This document shows positions 16,365 through 26,250 of a DNA stretch of 58,764 bases, one piece after another. The stretch lies in NCBI GenBank assembly GCA_002894305.1, contig PGEI01000008.1:1-58764 (forward strand), given 5' to 3'. The notes beneath the pieces were generated by a model. The model did no database searches. It had not been told where the DNA came from and saw only the letters and a list, made by a program, of their open reading frames with translations. The position numbers and the translations under genes were made by a program. Each line of letters begins with the position of its first letter. Positions within the stretch are counted from its first letter, which is position 1. Source of the DNA: Comamonadaceae bacterium CD01 (lineage in GTDB: Bacteria; Pseudomonadota; Gammaproteobacteria; Burkholderiales; Burkholderiaceae_C).

Positions 16365-17081
16365 ATGCTCAACAGACCTCTGGCGCATCACGCGACGAAA
16401 CACGCTTTCTTCACAATCCTGGCCTGTGCGACTGCTTTTTTCATGTGGGCAACCCCTGTCGCACAAGCTGAACCAGTTTCAAAACCTGGCGTAGAAAGCC
16501 GCCCCTGCTATGGCCCGCAGGGTGACTGCGGAGCTTTTCCTTCCTCCACGAATGCGGTTCCAACACCCTCACAGCAACGAAAAAGCGCGTCCAATGATGC
16601 CCTCCGCCGCCTGAACGAAACCATGTACCAAAGCATGAAAGACGGCGAGCGCCAGCAAATGCAGTTGCAGCGCCAGCAAGACCAAGCCCAGTCGCAGCAG
16701 CTCAGCCTGGAGCAGCAGCAGCAACTGCAGGCCGAGAACCAGCGGTTGCAGCAGCAAATGCGCCAATGGGAACAGCAGCAGCGGCAGCAGCAACAGCAGG
16801 CCCCGCAGCAACCAGCCCCCACCAGGCAGGCCGACGCGACCCGGGGCTGCCCCTATCTGATCCACACGGAATATGGCCTGACCCACGCCCCCAGATCACG
16901 CTTTTGCCATGCCCGGCGCCTGCACATTTGCGACATCGCCGGCAAGGACGACCAAGGCCGCTTCTTCTACCAATGGAACCTGTCCACCAGCGGCTGCGAC
17001 AGCCTGGCGCCCAGCCCTGCGGGCCAGGAATCCTATGGAGCGAGGCTACAAAAGCACCTGAAAGTCTACGAGGACGACTGA
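16365..17081 (+). CDS. Gln-rich exported protein of unknown function
   Basis: The 238-residue protein has a long signal peptide with cleavage probably after ATPVAQA (about residue 35). A Gln-dominated coiled-coil segment (about residues 80-150) carries long runs of Q and QQQ repeats. The C-terminal domain has four Cys (GCPYLIHTEYG, RFCHARRLHICDIAGKD, STSGCDS) and the aromatic RFFYQWNLS. The Cys pattern suggests a small disulfide-bonded periplasmic domain. The ATG at 16365 starts four bases after the lipoprotein stop. Its base composition is less GC-rich than the flanking par and rsmG genes. It ends 12 bp before the convergent rsmG stop. No function can be given. Confidence 0.7.
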   Translation: MLNRPLAHHATKHAFFTILACATAFFMWATPVAQAEPVSKPGVESRPCYGPQGDCGAFPSSTNAVPTPSQQRKSASNDALRRLNETMYQSMKDGERQQMQLQRQQDQAQSQQLSLEQQQQLQAENQRLQQQMRQWEQQQRQQQQQAPQQPAPTRQADATRGCPYLIHTEYGLTHAPRSRFCHARRLHICDIAGKDDQGRFFYQWNLSTSGCDSLAPSPAGQESYGARLQKHLKVYEDD

Positions 17082-17093
17082 GCTTTCAAGCGC

Positions 17094-17737
17094 TCAAGAT
17101 CTGCGCATCCAGACGATGCAGCGCTCGGCATCGAGCCCCGGAACGGCCAGTGGTTCCACGTGAAACATCTGGACTTCAGCGGGCAGCGCGGCGATTTCGT
17201 TCTGCGGCCGCTTGCCCTTCATCGCCAGCCAGACACCGTCTTCTGCCAGCGCCTGGAGCGACCAGGCGGTGAAGTCCGCCAGCGCGGCAAAGGCGCGGCA
17301 GCTGATGACGTCGAACGGGCCGGCCAGGCTTTCCACCCGGGCGTGGATACCGTGCAGGTTCTTCATTCCCAGCACCGCGGCGGCCTGCTGGATAAAGGCG
17401 GCCTTTTTGGCGACGGTGTCCACACAGCTGACATCGAGTTGCGGGCAACAGATGGCGAACACCACGCCCGGCAGGCCGCCGCCGCTGCCCACGTCCAGCA
17501 GCCGCTGCCCTGCCCTGCCGCCCGGCCCCTCCAAGTGGCGCTGCAGCGCCGGCACCACGGCCAGGCTGTCGAGCAGGTGGTGGGTCAGCATTTCGTCCTG
17601 GCTGCGCAGTGCGGTCAGGTTGTAGACCTTGTTCCATTTGTGCAGCAGCTCGGCAAACGTCAGCAATTGCGTGATCTGCGCGTCCGACAGCTGCAGGTCC
17701 AAGGATTGCAACCCACCGCGCAGTGATTGCTCGAAAT

Positions 17738-17741
<4 letters not shown>
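17094..17741 (-). CDS. rsmG: 16S rRNA (guanine-527-N7)-methyltransferase RsmG (GidB)
   Basis: Methylates N7 of G527 in 16S rRNA using SAM. The 215-residue protein has the family N-terminus ending [13 protein letters not shown], the [11 protein letters not shown] segment, the SAM motif [13 protein letters not shown], and [10 protein letters not shown] in the catalytic domain. The codons for FHVEP near the C-terminus overlap a parS site. The start overlaps the mnmG stop by four bases, so the two are cotranslated. In most relatives rsmG is followed by parA and parB; here the accessory genes of 12.8-17.1 kb intervene. Confidence 0.97.
17152..17167. promoter_or_regulatory. parS site 2 (inside rsmG)
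   Basis: GGTTCCACGTGAAACA, 15 of 16 matches to the parS consensus; only the outermost base differs. It lies within the 3' part of the rsmG coding sequence. Confidence 0.88.
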
Positions 17742-19693
<1,952 letters not shown>

Positions 19694-19899
19694 GATGGAT
19701 CGAGAAATTGCGAGAAAACCCATAATTTTCCCATCTTTGGTTTGGGATGTCCCCGGCCACGGTTTACCCACCGCAGCGTAACTGCCCAAACCCCGCCAGC
19801 AACGGCCCACACCGGCTCCAGGCCGGCGGCAATCAACCACATCTGCAAGATGGCAGCACAACGCATAGCATTGGTGTTTTCACACAAGGAGATCACACC

Positions 19900-20508
19900 A
19901 TGAAGCTGTACTACTCGCCCGGCGCCTGCTCGCTCTCGCCCCACATCATTCTGGAAGAGACCGGCCTGACGTGCGAACTGGTGCTGGCCAGCACCAAGAG
20001 CCACAAGCTGCAGGACGGCACCGACTACTACACGATCAACCCGCTGGGCTATGTTCCAGTGCTCGAACTGGACGACGGCACCCGCCTGCGCGAAGGCCCG
20101 GTCATCGTCCAGTACCTGGCCCACCAGGTGCCACAGAAGAACCTGGTTCCAGCCCAGGGCACCATGGCGCATTACCACCTGCTGGAGTGGCTCACCTTCA
20201 TCGGCACCGAGGTTCACAAGGGCTTCTCGCCACTGTTCAGCCCCGCTACGCCCGAGGAATACAAGACGCAGGCAAAGGAGAAACTGCTCTCCCGCCTGCA
20301 ATGGATCGACGGCCAGCTGGCCGGCAAGCAATACCTGCTGGGCAACGACTTCAGCGTGGCCGATGCCTATTTGTTCACCGTCACCAACTGGGCGCAGTTC
20401 GTCGGCCCGGACATCTCGCACCTGAAGAACCTGTCGGCATACCGCGATCGGGTGGCGGCACGCCCGGCCGTGCAGGCTGCCATGAAGGCGGAAGGCCTGC
20501 TCAAGTAA
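19900..20508 (+). CDS. Glutathione S-transferase, beta-class-like
   Basis: The 202-residue cytosolic protein has the thioredoxin-like N-domain MKLYYSPGACSLSPHI, with the Cys at position 10 that marks bacterial beta-class enzymes. It also has the glutathione-binding INPLGYVPVLEL and EGPVIVQYLA, and a helical C-domain with the N-capping motif GNDFSVADAYLF. It likely conjugates or reduces electrophiles with glutathione. The ATG at 19900 follows AAGGAG. The gene is divergent to mnmG, with a 206-bp gap in which I see nothing beyond promoter-like AT-rich patches. It is followed by a parS palindrome that could also act as a terminator hairpin. Confidence 0.93.
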   Translation: MKLYYSPGACSLSPHIILEETGLTCELVLASTKSHKLQDGTDYYTINPLGYVPVLELDDGTRLREGPVIVQYLAHQVPQKNLVPAQGTMAHYHLLEWLTFIGTEVHKGFSPLFSPATPEEYKTQAKEKLLSRLQWIDGQLAGKQYLLGNDFSVADAYLFTVTNWAQFVGPDISHLKNLSAYRDRVAARPAVQAAMKAEGLLK

Positions 20509-20548
20509 CGCCGCCTGCGGGTTCACCCATGCCCGCAGTCACACCGCC

Positions 20549-20580
20549 CATGTTCCTGTTTCACGTGAAACAGGAACATG
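20549..20580. promoter_or_regulatory. parS site 4 within a 32-bp perfect palindrome
   Basis: The exact parS TGTTTCACGTGAAACA at 20557-20572 is extended on both sides by matching arms (CATGTTCC / GGAACATG), giving a perfect 32-base palindrome between the glutathione transferase and old-yellow-enzyme genes. Confidence 0.95.
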
Positions 20581-20597
20581 CTTCAAGAAAGAGCGCC

Positions 20598-21722
20598 ATG
20601 ACCACCCTCTTCGACCCCATTCATGCGGGCTCCCTGCACCTGGCCAACCGCATTGCCATGGCTCCGCTGACGCGCAACCGCAGCCCCGAAGCCATCCCCA
20701 ATGCGATGAACGCGCGCTACTATGCCCAGCGCGCCAGCGCCGGCCTGATCATCACCGAGGGCACGGCCATCAGCCCCCAGGGCCAGGGCTATGCCGACGT
20801 GCCCGGCCTATACGGCACCGACCAGCTGCAGGGCTGGAAGCAGGTCACGCAAGCCGTGCATGAGCGCGGCGGATGCATCGTCACGCAACTGTGGCACGTG
20901 GGTCGCGTGTCGCACCACTGGCTGCAGCCGCAAGAGCGCGAACCCGTTGGCCCTTCTGCACTGCGCGCCGAGGCCAAGACCTATCTGATCGATCCGACTA
21001 CCGGCAAGGGCGGTTTCATACCCACGTCGCAGCCACGCGCGCTCGACGCCGAGGAGCTGCCCGACATCGTCCACAGCTACGCCACCGCAGCGCGCAACGC
21101 GGTGGAAGGCGCAGGCTTTGACGGCGTGGAAATCCACGGCGCCAACGGCTACCTGCTCGACCAGTTCCTCAAGGACGGCGCCAACCAGCGCCGCGACGAC
21201 TACGGCGGTGCCATTCCCAACCGCGCCCGCCTGATGCTCGAAGTGGTGCGCGCGGTCTGCGACGCCGTCGGCAGCGGCCGCGTCGGCCTGCGGCTGTCTC
21301 CGGTCACGCCAGCCAACGGCATCACCGACAGCCACCCCCAGCCGCTGTTCGACTACCTGGCCCGCCACCTCGCGCCGTTGGGCCTGTCCTACATCCACGT
21401 GATCGAAGGCGCCACCGGCGGGCCGCGCACAGTCGAAGGCCACCCCTTCGACTACGCCGCCTTCAAGGCCGCCTACCGCAACGCCGGCGGGCAAGGCGCA
21501 TGGATGGTCAACAACGGCTACGACCGCGCCATGGCGATCGACGCCGTGGCCAGCGGCGCGGCGGATATCGTCGCCTTCGGCAAGGACTACATCTCCAACC
21601 CCGACCTGGCCGAGCGCCTGCGCAGCGGCGCACCGCTCAACGCCTGGGACAAGACCACCTTCTACGGTGGCACCGAACCCGGCTATACCGACTACCCTGC
21701 CCTCGGCGTAACGGCGCCCTGA
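20598..21722 (+). CDS. Old yellow enzyme family NAD(P)H:flavin oxidoreductase
   Basis: FMN enzyme that reduces activated alkenes, nitro compounds or nitrate esters. The 374-residue TIM barrel shows the N-terminal NRIAMAPLTRNRS, the FMN segment GLIITEGTAISPQGQGY, the substrate-binding GVEIHGANGYLLDQFLKD with HGAN (His/Asn pair), RRDDYGG, and the phosphate-binding AADIVAFGKDYISNPDLAER. The length and motif spacing match NemA/XenB proteins. The ATG at 20598 is preceded by AAAGAG. It follows the glutathione transferase on the same strand, suggesting a joint role in detoxifying electrophiles, but the parS palindrome lies between them. Confidence 0.93.
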   Translation: MTTLFDPIHAGSLHLANRIAMAPLTRNRSPEAIPNAMNARYYAQRASAGLIITEGTAISPQGQGYADVPGLYGTDQLQGWKQVTQAVHERGGCIVTQLWHVGRVSHHWLQPQEREPVGPSALRAEAKTYLIDPTTGKGGFIPTSQPRALDAEELPDIVHSYATAARNAVEGAGFDGVEIHGANGYLLDQFLKDGANQRRDDYGGAIPNRARLMLEVVRAVCDAVGSGRVGLRLSPVTPANGITDSHPQPLFDYLARHLAPLGLSYIHVIEGATGGPRTVEGHPFDYAAFKAAYRNAGGQGAWMVNNGYDRAMAIDAVASGAADIVAFGKDYISNPDLAERLRSGAPLNAWDKTTFYGGTEPGYTDYPALGVTAP

Positions 21723-21767
21723 CGCCGCGCGGCGCATGCATGGGGTTGGGACGGCTTGCCAAAGCAC

Positions 21768-21799
21768 TTGACTCTGACATCATGGCAAGGTGCAACATA
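21768..21799 (+). promoter_or_regulatory. Putative MerR/CueR-type promoter of copZ-cueR
   Basis: TTGACT at 21768-21773, then a 19-20 base spacer holding TGACATCATGGCAAGG, then a CAACATA -10-like element at 21793-21799. Over-long spacing with a dyad in the spacer is the hallmark of promoters twisted open by MerR-family activators. The operator dyad is imperfect. Confidence 0.55.
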
Positions 21800-21834
21800 C
21801 CAGCCATTCCCAACCAATCCATCAGGAGGACTCC

Positions 21835-22035
21835 ATGCAATACCAGTTCACAGTCGACGGCATGACCTGCGGCCACTGCGAGCGTGCCGTCGTACACGCC
21901 GTGCGTCAGGTCGACACCGACGCCATCGTCAAGGTCGACCTCGAAACCAAGCAGGTCAACGTCAGCAGCGACAAGGCTGCGCGCGACGCCATCGCCAACG
22001 CCATCCAGGAAGAGGGCTACAAGGTTCTCGCATGA
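21835..22035 (+). CDS. copZ: Copper chaperone CopZ (HMA domain)
   Basis: The 66-residue protein consists of a single heavy-metal-associated domain with the metal-binding loop VDGMTCGHCERAV (CxxC) and the DLETKQVNVSS strand. It carries Cu(I) in the cytosol to a P-type ATPase or to CueR. The ATG at 21835 follows AGGAGG at 21825; an in-frame upstream ATG at 21790 would add 15 unconserved residues. The stop overlaps the cueR start by four bases. The usual copA ATPase gene is not here. Confidence 0.93.
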   Translation: MQYQFTVDGMTCGHCERAVVHAVRQVDTDAIVKVDLETKQVNVSSDKAARDAIANAIQEEGYKVLA

Positions 22036-22457
22036 ACGCAGCGACGTCGGGCGCCGCGCACTGGCCCGTGGCCATTGGCCAGGCGGCCGAGCGCGCCGGT
22101 GTTTCGGCGCGCATGGTGCGCCACTATGAAAGCCTTGGCCTGCTGCCGCCGGTAGCGCGCACCGACGGCGGCTACCGCCAGTACACCGAGGCAGACGTGC
22201 ACACCCTGCGCTTCATCCGCCGTGCACGCGACCTGGGCTTCTCGATGGACGAGATCGCCCAGCTGCTGGGCCTGTGGCAAGACAAGCAACGCGCCAGCGC
22301 CCAAGTCAAGCAGATCGCGCAAAAGCACATCGCCAGCCTGACCGAACGCATCGCCGCCATGCAGGCCATGCAGCGCAGCCTGCAGGCGCTGGTGGCCTGC
22401 TGCCATGGCGACGAGCGACCCGATTGCCCCATCCTCGACGACCTGGCAGCCGAGTAG
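22032..22457 (+). CDS. cueR: Cu(I)-responsive MerR-family regulator CueR
   Basis: The 141-residue regulator starts with a MerR winged helix (IGQAAERAGVSARMVRHYES, LLPPVARTDGGYRQYTEADV), has a long dimerisation helix, and ends with the metal loop CCHGDERPDC, whose two outer Cys match the Cu(I)/Ag(I)/Au(I) sites of CueR. It activates promoters with 19-20 bp spacers; such a promoter lies upstream of copZ, giving a two-gene autoregulated unit. It ends 9 bp before the convergent TetR gene. Confidence 0.92.
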   Translation: MNAATSGAAHWPVAIGQAAERAGVSARMVRHYESLGLLPPVARTDGGYRQYTEADVHTLRFIRRARDLGFSMDEIAQLLGLWQDKQRASAQVKQIAQKHIASLTERIAAMQAMQRSLQALVACCHGDERPDCPILDDLAAE

Positions 22458-22465
22458 GGACGTGT

Positions 22466-23149
22466 CTACGGTCTTGTCAAAACACCGCCCAGCAGCGTGC
22501 CAATGCACTGCTCGGCAACCTGCTCCGCGCCGTAGTCGCCACCCGGCTGGTACCAGCGGCCAATCCAGCTCAGGGCGCCGGCGATCACGAAGGCCGTAAT
22601 CTTGGGGTCGCAGGGCGCGAGCGACCCCTCCTCCACCCCCTGCGCCACCAGGCGGCGAAAGGCCAGGTCAATCTCGCGCTTCATGCGGCGCAGCTCGGTG
22701 CGGCTGGGTTCGGGCACTTCCTCATCGCCCACACGGATCAGGCACATGCCGAAGGGCTGGGTGACGATGTCGGCATACACCTGCATGCAGGCGCGGAGCA
22801 TGTCCACGGCGTTGCCGCCGGCGGCGCGCGAAGCCTCGATGCCATCCAGCGTCATGTGCAGCCCCTTCTTCACGCACTCCAGCAGGATCTCGTCCTTGTT
22901 CTTCACGTAGTAGTACAGCGTGGGCTTGCTCACGTGCAGGCTGGCGGCAATGTCGTCCAGCGACGTGGCGTGAAAGCCGCGCTCGTTGAACATCTGCGCG
23001 GCCGTAGAAAGCACCGCGTTGCGCTTGGCCTCGCGCTGCTGCGCGCGCGCGGGGGCGTCGGCCCAGGGTGAATCTTCCTGGCCCGTACTGCGCCGACGTA
23101 CGCCGGCCTTGGCCGCCGTTGCCCTGGAACCTGCGGGTGATGCGCCCAT
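22466..23149 (-). CDS. TetR/AcrR-family regulator of the adjacent transporter operon
   Basis: The 227-residue protein has about 45 basic N-terminal residues and then a TetR helix-turn-helix (AAQMFNERGFHATSLDDIAA, VSKPTLYYYVKNKDEIL), followed by a helical ligand domain of TetR_C type. The ATG at 23149 has AGGAG seven bases upstream; an in-frame upstream start at 23209 would lie inside the promoter region. It is divergent to the ABC importer operon, with tandem dyads between, so it probably represses that operon and itself. The ligand is probably the imported acid or its CoA thioester, given the acyl-CoA ligase and hydratase in the operon (inference). Confidence 0.85.
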   Translation of the reverse strand: MGASPAGSRATAAKAGVRRRSTGQEDSPWADAPARAQQREAKRNAVLSTAAQMFNERGFHATSLDDIAASLHVSKPTLYYYVKNKDEILLECVKKGLHMTLDGIEASRAAGGNAVDMLRACMQVYADIVTQPFGMCLIRVGDEEVPEPSRTELRRMKREIDLAFRRLVAQGVEEGSLAPCDPKITAFVIAGALSWIGRWYQPGGDYGAEQVAEQCIGTLLGGVLTRP

Positions 23150-23211
23150 GCCGGTAACTCCTGCGTATCCCGGGTTATTCCTGATGCCTGAACAGGCTGG
23201 TCTAACCAAAA

Positions 23212-23250
23212 ATCTACTTTCAAGTAACTAGTCTACGTAAAAGTAGATAG
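23212..23250. promoter_or_regulatory. Putative TetR operator between tetR-like gene and livG
   Basis: ATCTACTTT (23212-23220) and AAAGTAGAT (23240-23248) form a perfect 9-bp inverted repeat with a 19-base spacer. Inside are the half-site-like AAGTAACTAG and CTAGTCTACGT, so the whole looks like two overlapping palindromes around a central CTAG. The segment is strikingly AT-rich against the surrounding DNA and sits 35 bp before the livG start. Confidence 0.6.
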
Positions 23251-23284
23251 ATCACCGGTTCGCACAAACCCGTAGAGGAAGCCG

Positions 23285-24130
23285 ATGGAGACAACCAGAC
23301 CCTTGTTGCAGGTGGATGCCGTCACGCTGGCCTTTGGCGGCGTGCGCGCGCTGTCGGGGGTCAGTTTCAGCGTGCAGCCGGGCTCGATCACCGCGGTGAT
23401 CGGCCCCAACGGCGCGGGCAAGACGTCGCTGTTCAACACCATCTCGGGCTTCTACCGCCCGACCGAGGGCAGCATCCGGTTCAAGGGCCAGGAGATCACG
23501 CGCATCCCCGCGCCGCAGCGCGCGCGCATGGGCCTGGGGCGCAGCTTCCAGAACATCGCGCTGTTTCGCGGCATGACGGTGCTCGACAACATCAAGCTCG
23601 GGCGCCACGCGCACCTGAAAACCAACGTCTTCGACGCCTTGTTCTACCTGGGCCGCGCGCGCCGCGAAGAGGCCGCGCTGCGCCGCGACATCGAGGAACG
23701 CATCATCGATTTCCTGGAGATAGACCACATCCGCCACGCCCCCGTCTCGGCCCTGTCCTACGGCCTGCAAAAGCGCGTGGAGATGGCGCGCGCGCTGGCC
23801 ATGCAGCCCGAGATCCTGATGCTCGACGAGCCCGTGGCCGGCATGAACCGCGAGGAGACCGAGGACATGGCGCGCTTCATCCTCGACGTGCGCGCCGAGT
23901 GGGGCGTGACGGTGCTGATGGTCGAGCACGACATGGGCATGGTGATGGATTTGTCGGACCACGTGGTGGTGCTCAACTTCGGCCAGGTCATCGCCCAGGG
24001 CGTGCCCGCCGTGGTGCAGGCCGACCCGGAAGTGACCCGCGCCTACCTGGGCTCGGGCAACGTCGATGAACTGCGCGCCAAGCTGCAGGCCGCATCCCGG
24101 CCCCGGGCCGCCACCACGGGAGCCGCATGA
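23285..24130 (+). CDS. livG: Branched-chain-type ABC importer, ATPase subunit LivG
   Basis: Energises a HAAT-family importer at the inner membrane. The 281-residue ATPase has Walker A GPNGAGKTS, Q-loop RSFQNIALFRGMTV, signature LSYGLQKRVEMARALA (LSYG instead of LSGG), Walker B ILMLDEPVAGMN and the switch His in MVEHDMGMVM. The long insertion before the signature and the GMN after Walker B are typical of LivG. First gene of the operon; its stop overlaps the livH start by four bases. Expression is probably governed by the TetR dyads upstream. Confidence 0.95.
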   Translation: METTRPLLQVDAVTLAFGGVRALSGVSFSVQPGSITAVIGPNGAGKTSLFNTISGFYRPTEGSIRFKGQEITRIPAPQRARMGLGRSFQNIALFRGMTVLDNIKLGRHAHLKTNVFDALFYLGRARREEAALRRDIEERIIDFLEIDHIRHAPVSALSYGLQKRVEMARALAMQPEILMLDEPVAGMNREETEDMARFILDVRAEWGVTVLMVEHDMGMVMDLSDHVVVLNFGQVIAQGVPAVVQADPEVTRAYLGSGNVDELRAKLQAASRPRAATTGAA

Positions 24131-25008
24131 TGGACTGGGCCTTTCTGTTCGAGATCAGCCTGACCGGCCTGGCCAGCGGCGGCCTGTACGCGCTGGCGGC
24201 GCTGGCCTTCGTGGTGGTCTACAAGGCCACGCGCGTGGTCAACCTGGCCATCGGCGAGATGCTGATGGCCGGCGGCTACCTGTTCTTCACCTTCGCCGCG
24301 ATGTGGGCGCTGCCGCTGTGGCTGGCGATTCCCGCCGCGGTGCTGGCGGCGGGCGTGCTCGGCGGCGTGATCGAGCGCACCATGATCCGCCCGCTGCTGG
24401 GCGAGCCGGAGATCTCGGTGTTCATGGTCACCGTCGGCCTGTCCTCGGTGCTGATCGGGCTGGTGGAGATCCTCTGGAGTGCCGACCAGCGCCGCCTGCC
24501 GGACTTCATGCCCAGCGCGCCAATCATGGTCGGCGACGCCTTCCTCGCGCCCAAGGTGTTCTGGGGCGCGGTGGTGGCCGCCGTGTTCATCGCCGCCGTG
24601 CTCCTGCTGTTTCGCTACTGGAGGGGCGGCGTCGCGCTGCGCGCCACGGCCAGCGACCAGGGCGCGGCGTATTCGGTGGGCATCAACGTGCCGCGCGTGT
24701 TTTCGCTCGCCTGGGTGGCGTCCGCCATGCTGGCGGCCGTCTCCGGGATCATCGTCGGCTCGATCGGCGGCATCTCCAGCAGCATGGGCGTGTTCGGTCT
24801 GTCAGTGCTGGTGGTGGTCATCGTCGGCGGGCTCGACAGCGTGCTCGGCGCGCTGGTCGCCGGTCTGCTGATCGGCCTGGTCGAAGCCCTGGCCGGCGCC
24901 TACCTGGGCGGCGAATACAAGCTGCTGGCGACTTTCGTGGTGCTGGTGGCCATCCTGATGCTGCGGCCCTACGGCCTGTTCGGCACGCACGAGATCGAAC
25001 GGCTATGA
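24127..25008 (+). CDS. livH: Branched-chain-type ABC importer, permease LivH
   Basis: Inner-membrane permease of 293 residues with about eight hydrophobic helices. The family signature is seen in LTGLASGGLYALAALAFVVV, NLAIGEMLMAGGYLFF, IERTMIRPLLGEPE and the coupling-helix region GISSSMGVFGLSVLVVVIVG. It begins ATGATG overlapping the livG stop. A pair of REP-like palindromes separates it from livM (174 bp gap). Confidence 0.94.
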   Translation: MMDWAFLFEISLTGLASGGLYALAALAFVVVYKATRVVNLAIGEMLMAGGYLFFTFAAMWALPLWLAIPAAVLAAGVLGGVIERTMIRPLLGEPEISVFMVTVGLSSVLIGLVEILWSADQRRLPDFMPSAPIMVGDAFLAPKVFWGAVVAAVFIAAVLLLFRYWRGGVALRATASDQGAAYSVGINVPRVFSLAWVASAMLAAVSGIIVGSIGGISSSMGVFGLSVLVVVIVGGLDSVLGALVAGLLIGLVEALAGAYLGGEYKLLATFVVLVAILMLRPYGLFGTHEIERL

Positions 25009-25030
25009 CACGACGCGCTTGGCTGCCTCG

Positions 25031-25147
25031 CTCCTTCCCCCACAGGGGGAAGGCTGGGATGGGGGCGGCGTGGTTCAGGCGCACGGCAGCTGTGCATCAG
25101 CGGCCGCTGCCCCCCGCCCCTACCCTCCTCCAGCGGGGGAGGGAGAA
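25031..25147. repeat. REP-like inverted pair A
   Basis: Unit 1 (25031-25067) is CTCCTTCCCCC-ACA-GGGGGAAGG followed by CTGGGATGGGGGC. Unit 2 (25108-25147) is the same type in opposite orientation (GCCCCC..CCCTACCCTCCTCC..GGGGGAGGG). The pair fills most of the livH-livM gap and could form stable RNA hairpins that tune expression within the operon. Confidence 0.8.
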
Positions 25148-25182
25148 GAAAACAGCGGCATTTTTCACCATGGATCATTGAA

Positions 25183-26220
25183 ATGCGCATCGGAACCCTC
25201 AAGGAAAGCTACGTCGCCGACGCGGCGTTGTTCGACTCGCGCACCCAGCATGCCTGGCTGGCGCTGGCCGCTGCGCTGCTGGTGCTGTTTCCCTTCGTCG
25301 CCAGCGACTACTGGCTCTACCTGGCCTGCCTGGTGGCGATCAACGTGGCCAGCAGCACGGGGCTCAACATCCTGACCGGCTACACCGGACTGGTCAGCCT
25401 GGGGCAGGCGGCCTTCATGGGCCTGGGCGCGTACACCGTGGCCATCCTGCAGGCGCGCTGGGGTACGCCGTTTCTGCTCAACCTGCTGACGGGCGGCGTG
25501 GTGGCAATGCTGGGCGGCATCGTGGTCGGTATTCCGTCGCTGCGCGTCAAGGGGCTGTACCTGGCCATCGTGACCATCGCAGCCTCGTTCATCGCGCATT
25601 TCCTGTTCGCCAATTTCGACTTCACGGGCGGCACGGCGGGGTTGTCGCTGCCGCCGGCGCGCATCTTCGGCGTGGACCTCGATACCTCGTTTCGCCTGTA
25701 CTGGCTCATCGTGCCGGTGATGCTGTTGATGCTTTTCGGCGCGGCCAACCTGTTTCGCACGCGCATCGGGCGCGCCTTCATCGCGATTCGCGACCGCGAC
25801 ATCTCGGCCGAGGTGCTGGGCATACCGCTGCTCAAGTACAAGCTGCTGTCATTCGGCCTGTCGTCGTTCTACGCCGGCGTGGCAGGCGGGCTGTGGGCGT
25901 ATTTCTTCCGCGTGGTCACGCCCGAGAGCTTTCCGCTGTCGATGTCGATCTTCTTCCTGGCGGCCATCATCGTCGGCGGCATGGGTTCGATCCTGGGCGC
26001 CATCCTGGGCGCGGTGTTCATGACGCTGGTGCCCGAGCTGCTCAAGCTGGTGTTCGACTGGCTGCCCGGCGGCATCGAGCTGGCCGTCTTCCTCTCGCCG
26101 GTGCGCCTGGTGGTGTTTGGCGCGCTGATCATCGGTTTTCTGGTCTTCGAGCCACTGGGGCTCGCAGAAATGTGGCGGCGCACGCGCCGGTTCTTTCACC
26201 TGTGGCCCTTCAAAAACTAG
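25183..26220 (+). CDS. livM: Branched-chain-type ABC importer, permease LivM
   Basis: Second permease subunit, 345 residues. It has the LivM signature NILTGYTGLVSLGQAAFMGLGAY, GIPSLRVKGLYLAIVTIAAS and the coupling region IAIRDRDISAEVLGIPLLKYK, followed by AGVAGGLWAYFFRVVTPESF. Its N-terminal 30 residues are hydrophilic. It ends with a short basic cytoplasmic tail. It is flanked upstream by REP pair A and followed after 30 bp by the binding-protein gene. Confidence 0.95.
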   Translation: MRIGTLKESYVADAALFDSRTQHAWLALAAALLVLFPFVASDYWLYLACLVAINVASSTGLNILTGYTGLVSLGQAAFMGLGAYTVAILQARWGTPFLLNLLTGGVVAMLGGIVVGIPSLRVKGLYLAIVTIAASFIAHFLFANFDFTGGTAGLSLPPARIFGVDLDTSFRLYWLIVPVMLLMLFGAANLFRTRIGRAFIAIRDRDISAEVLGIPLLKYKLLSFGLSSFYAGVAGGLWAYFFRVVTPESFPLSMSIFFLAAIIVGGMGSILGAILGAVFMTLVPELLKLVFDWLPGGIELAVFLSPVRLVVFGALIIGFLVFEPLGLAEMWRRTRRFFHLWPFKN

Positions 26221-26250
26221 CCACTGATTCCATCGGACAAGGAGACAGAC

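Noticed and set aside
12807-17081. Prophage or transposon origin of the accessory insertion
   Set aside because: No integrase, transposase, direct repeats or tRNA target is visible at its borders.
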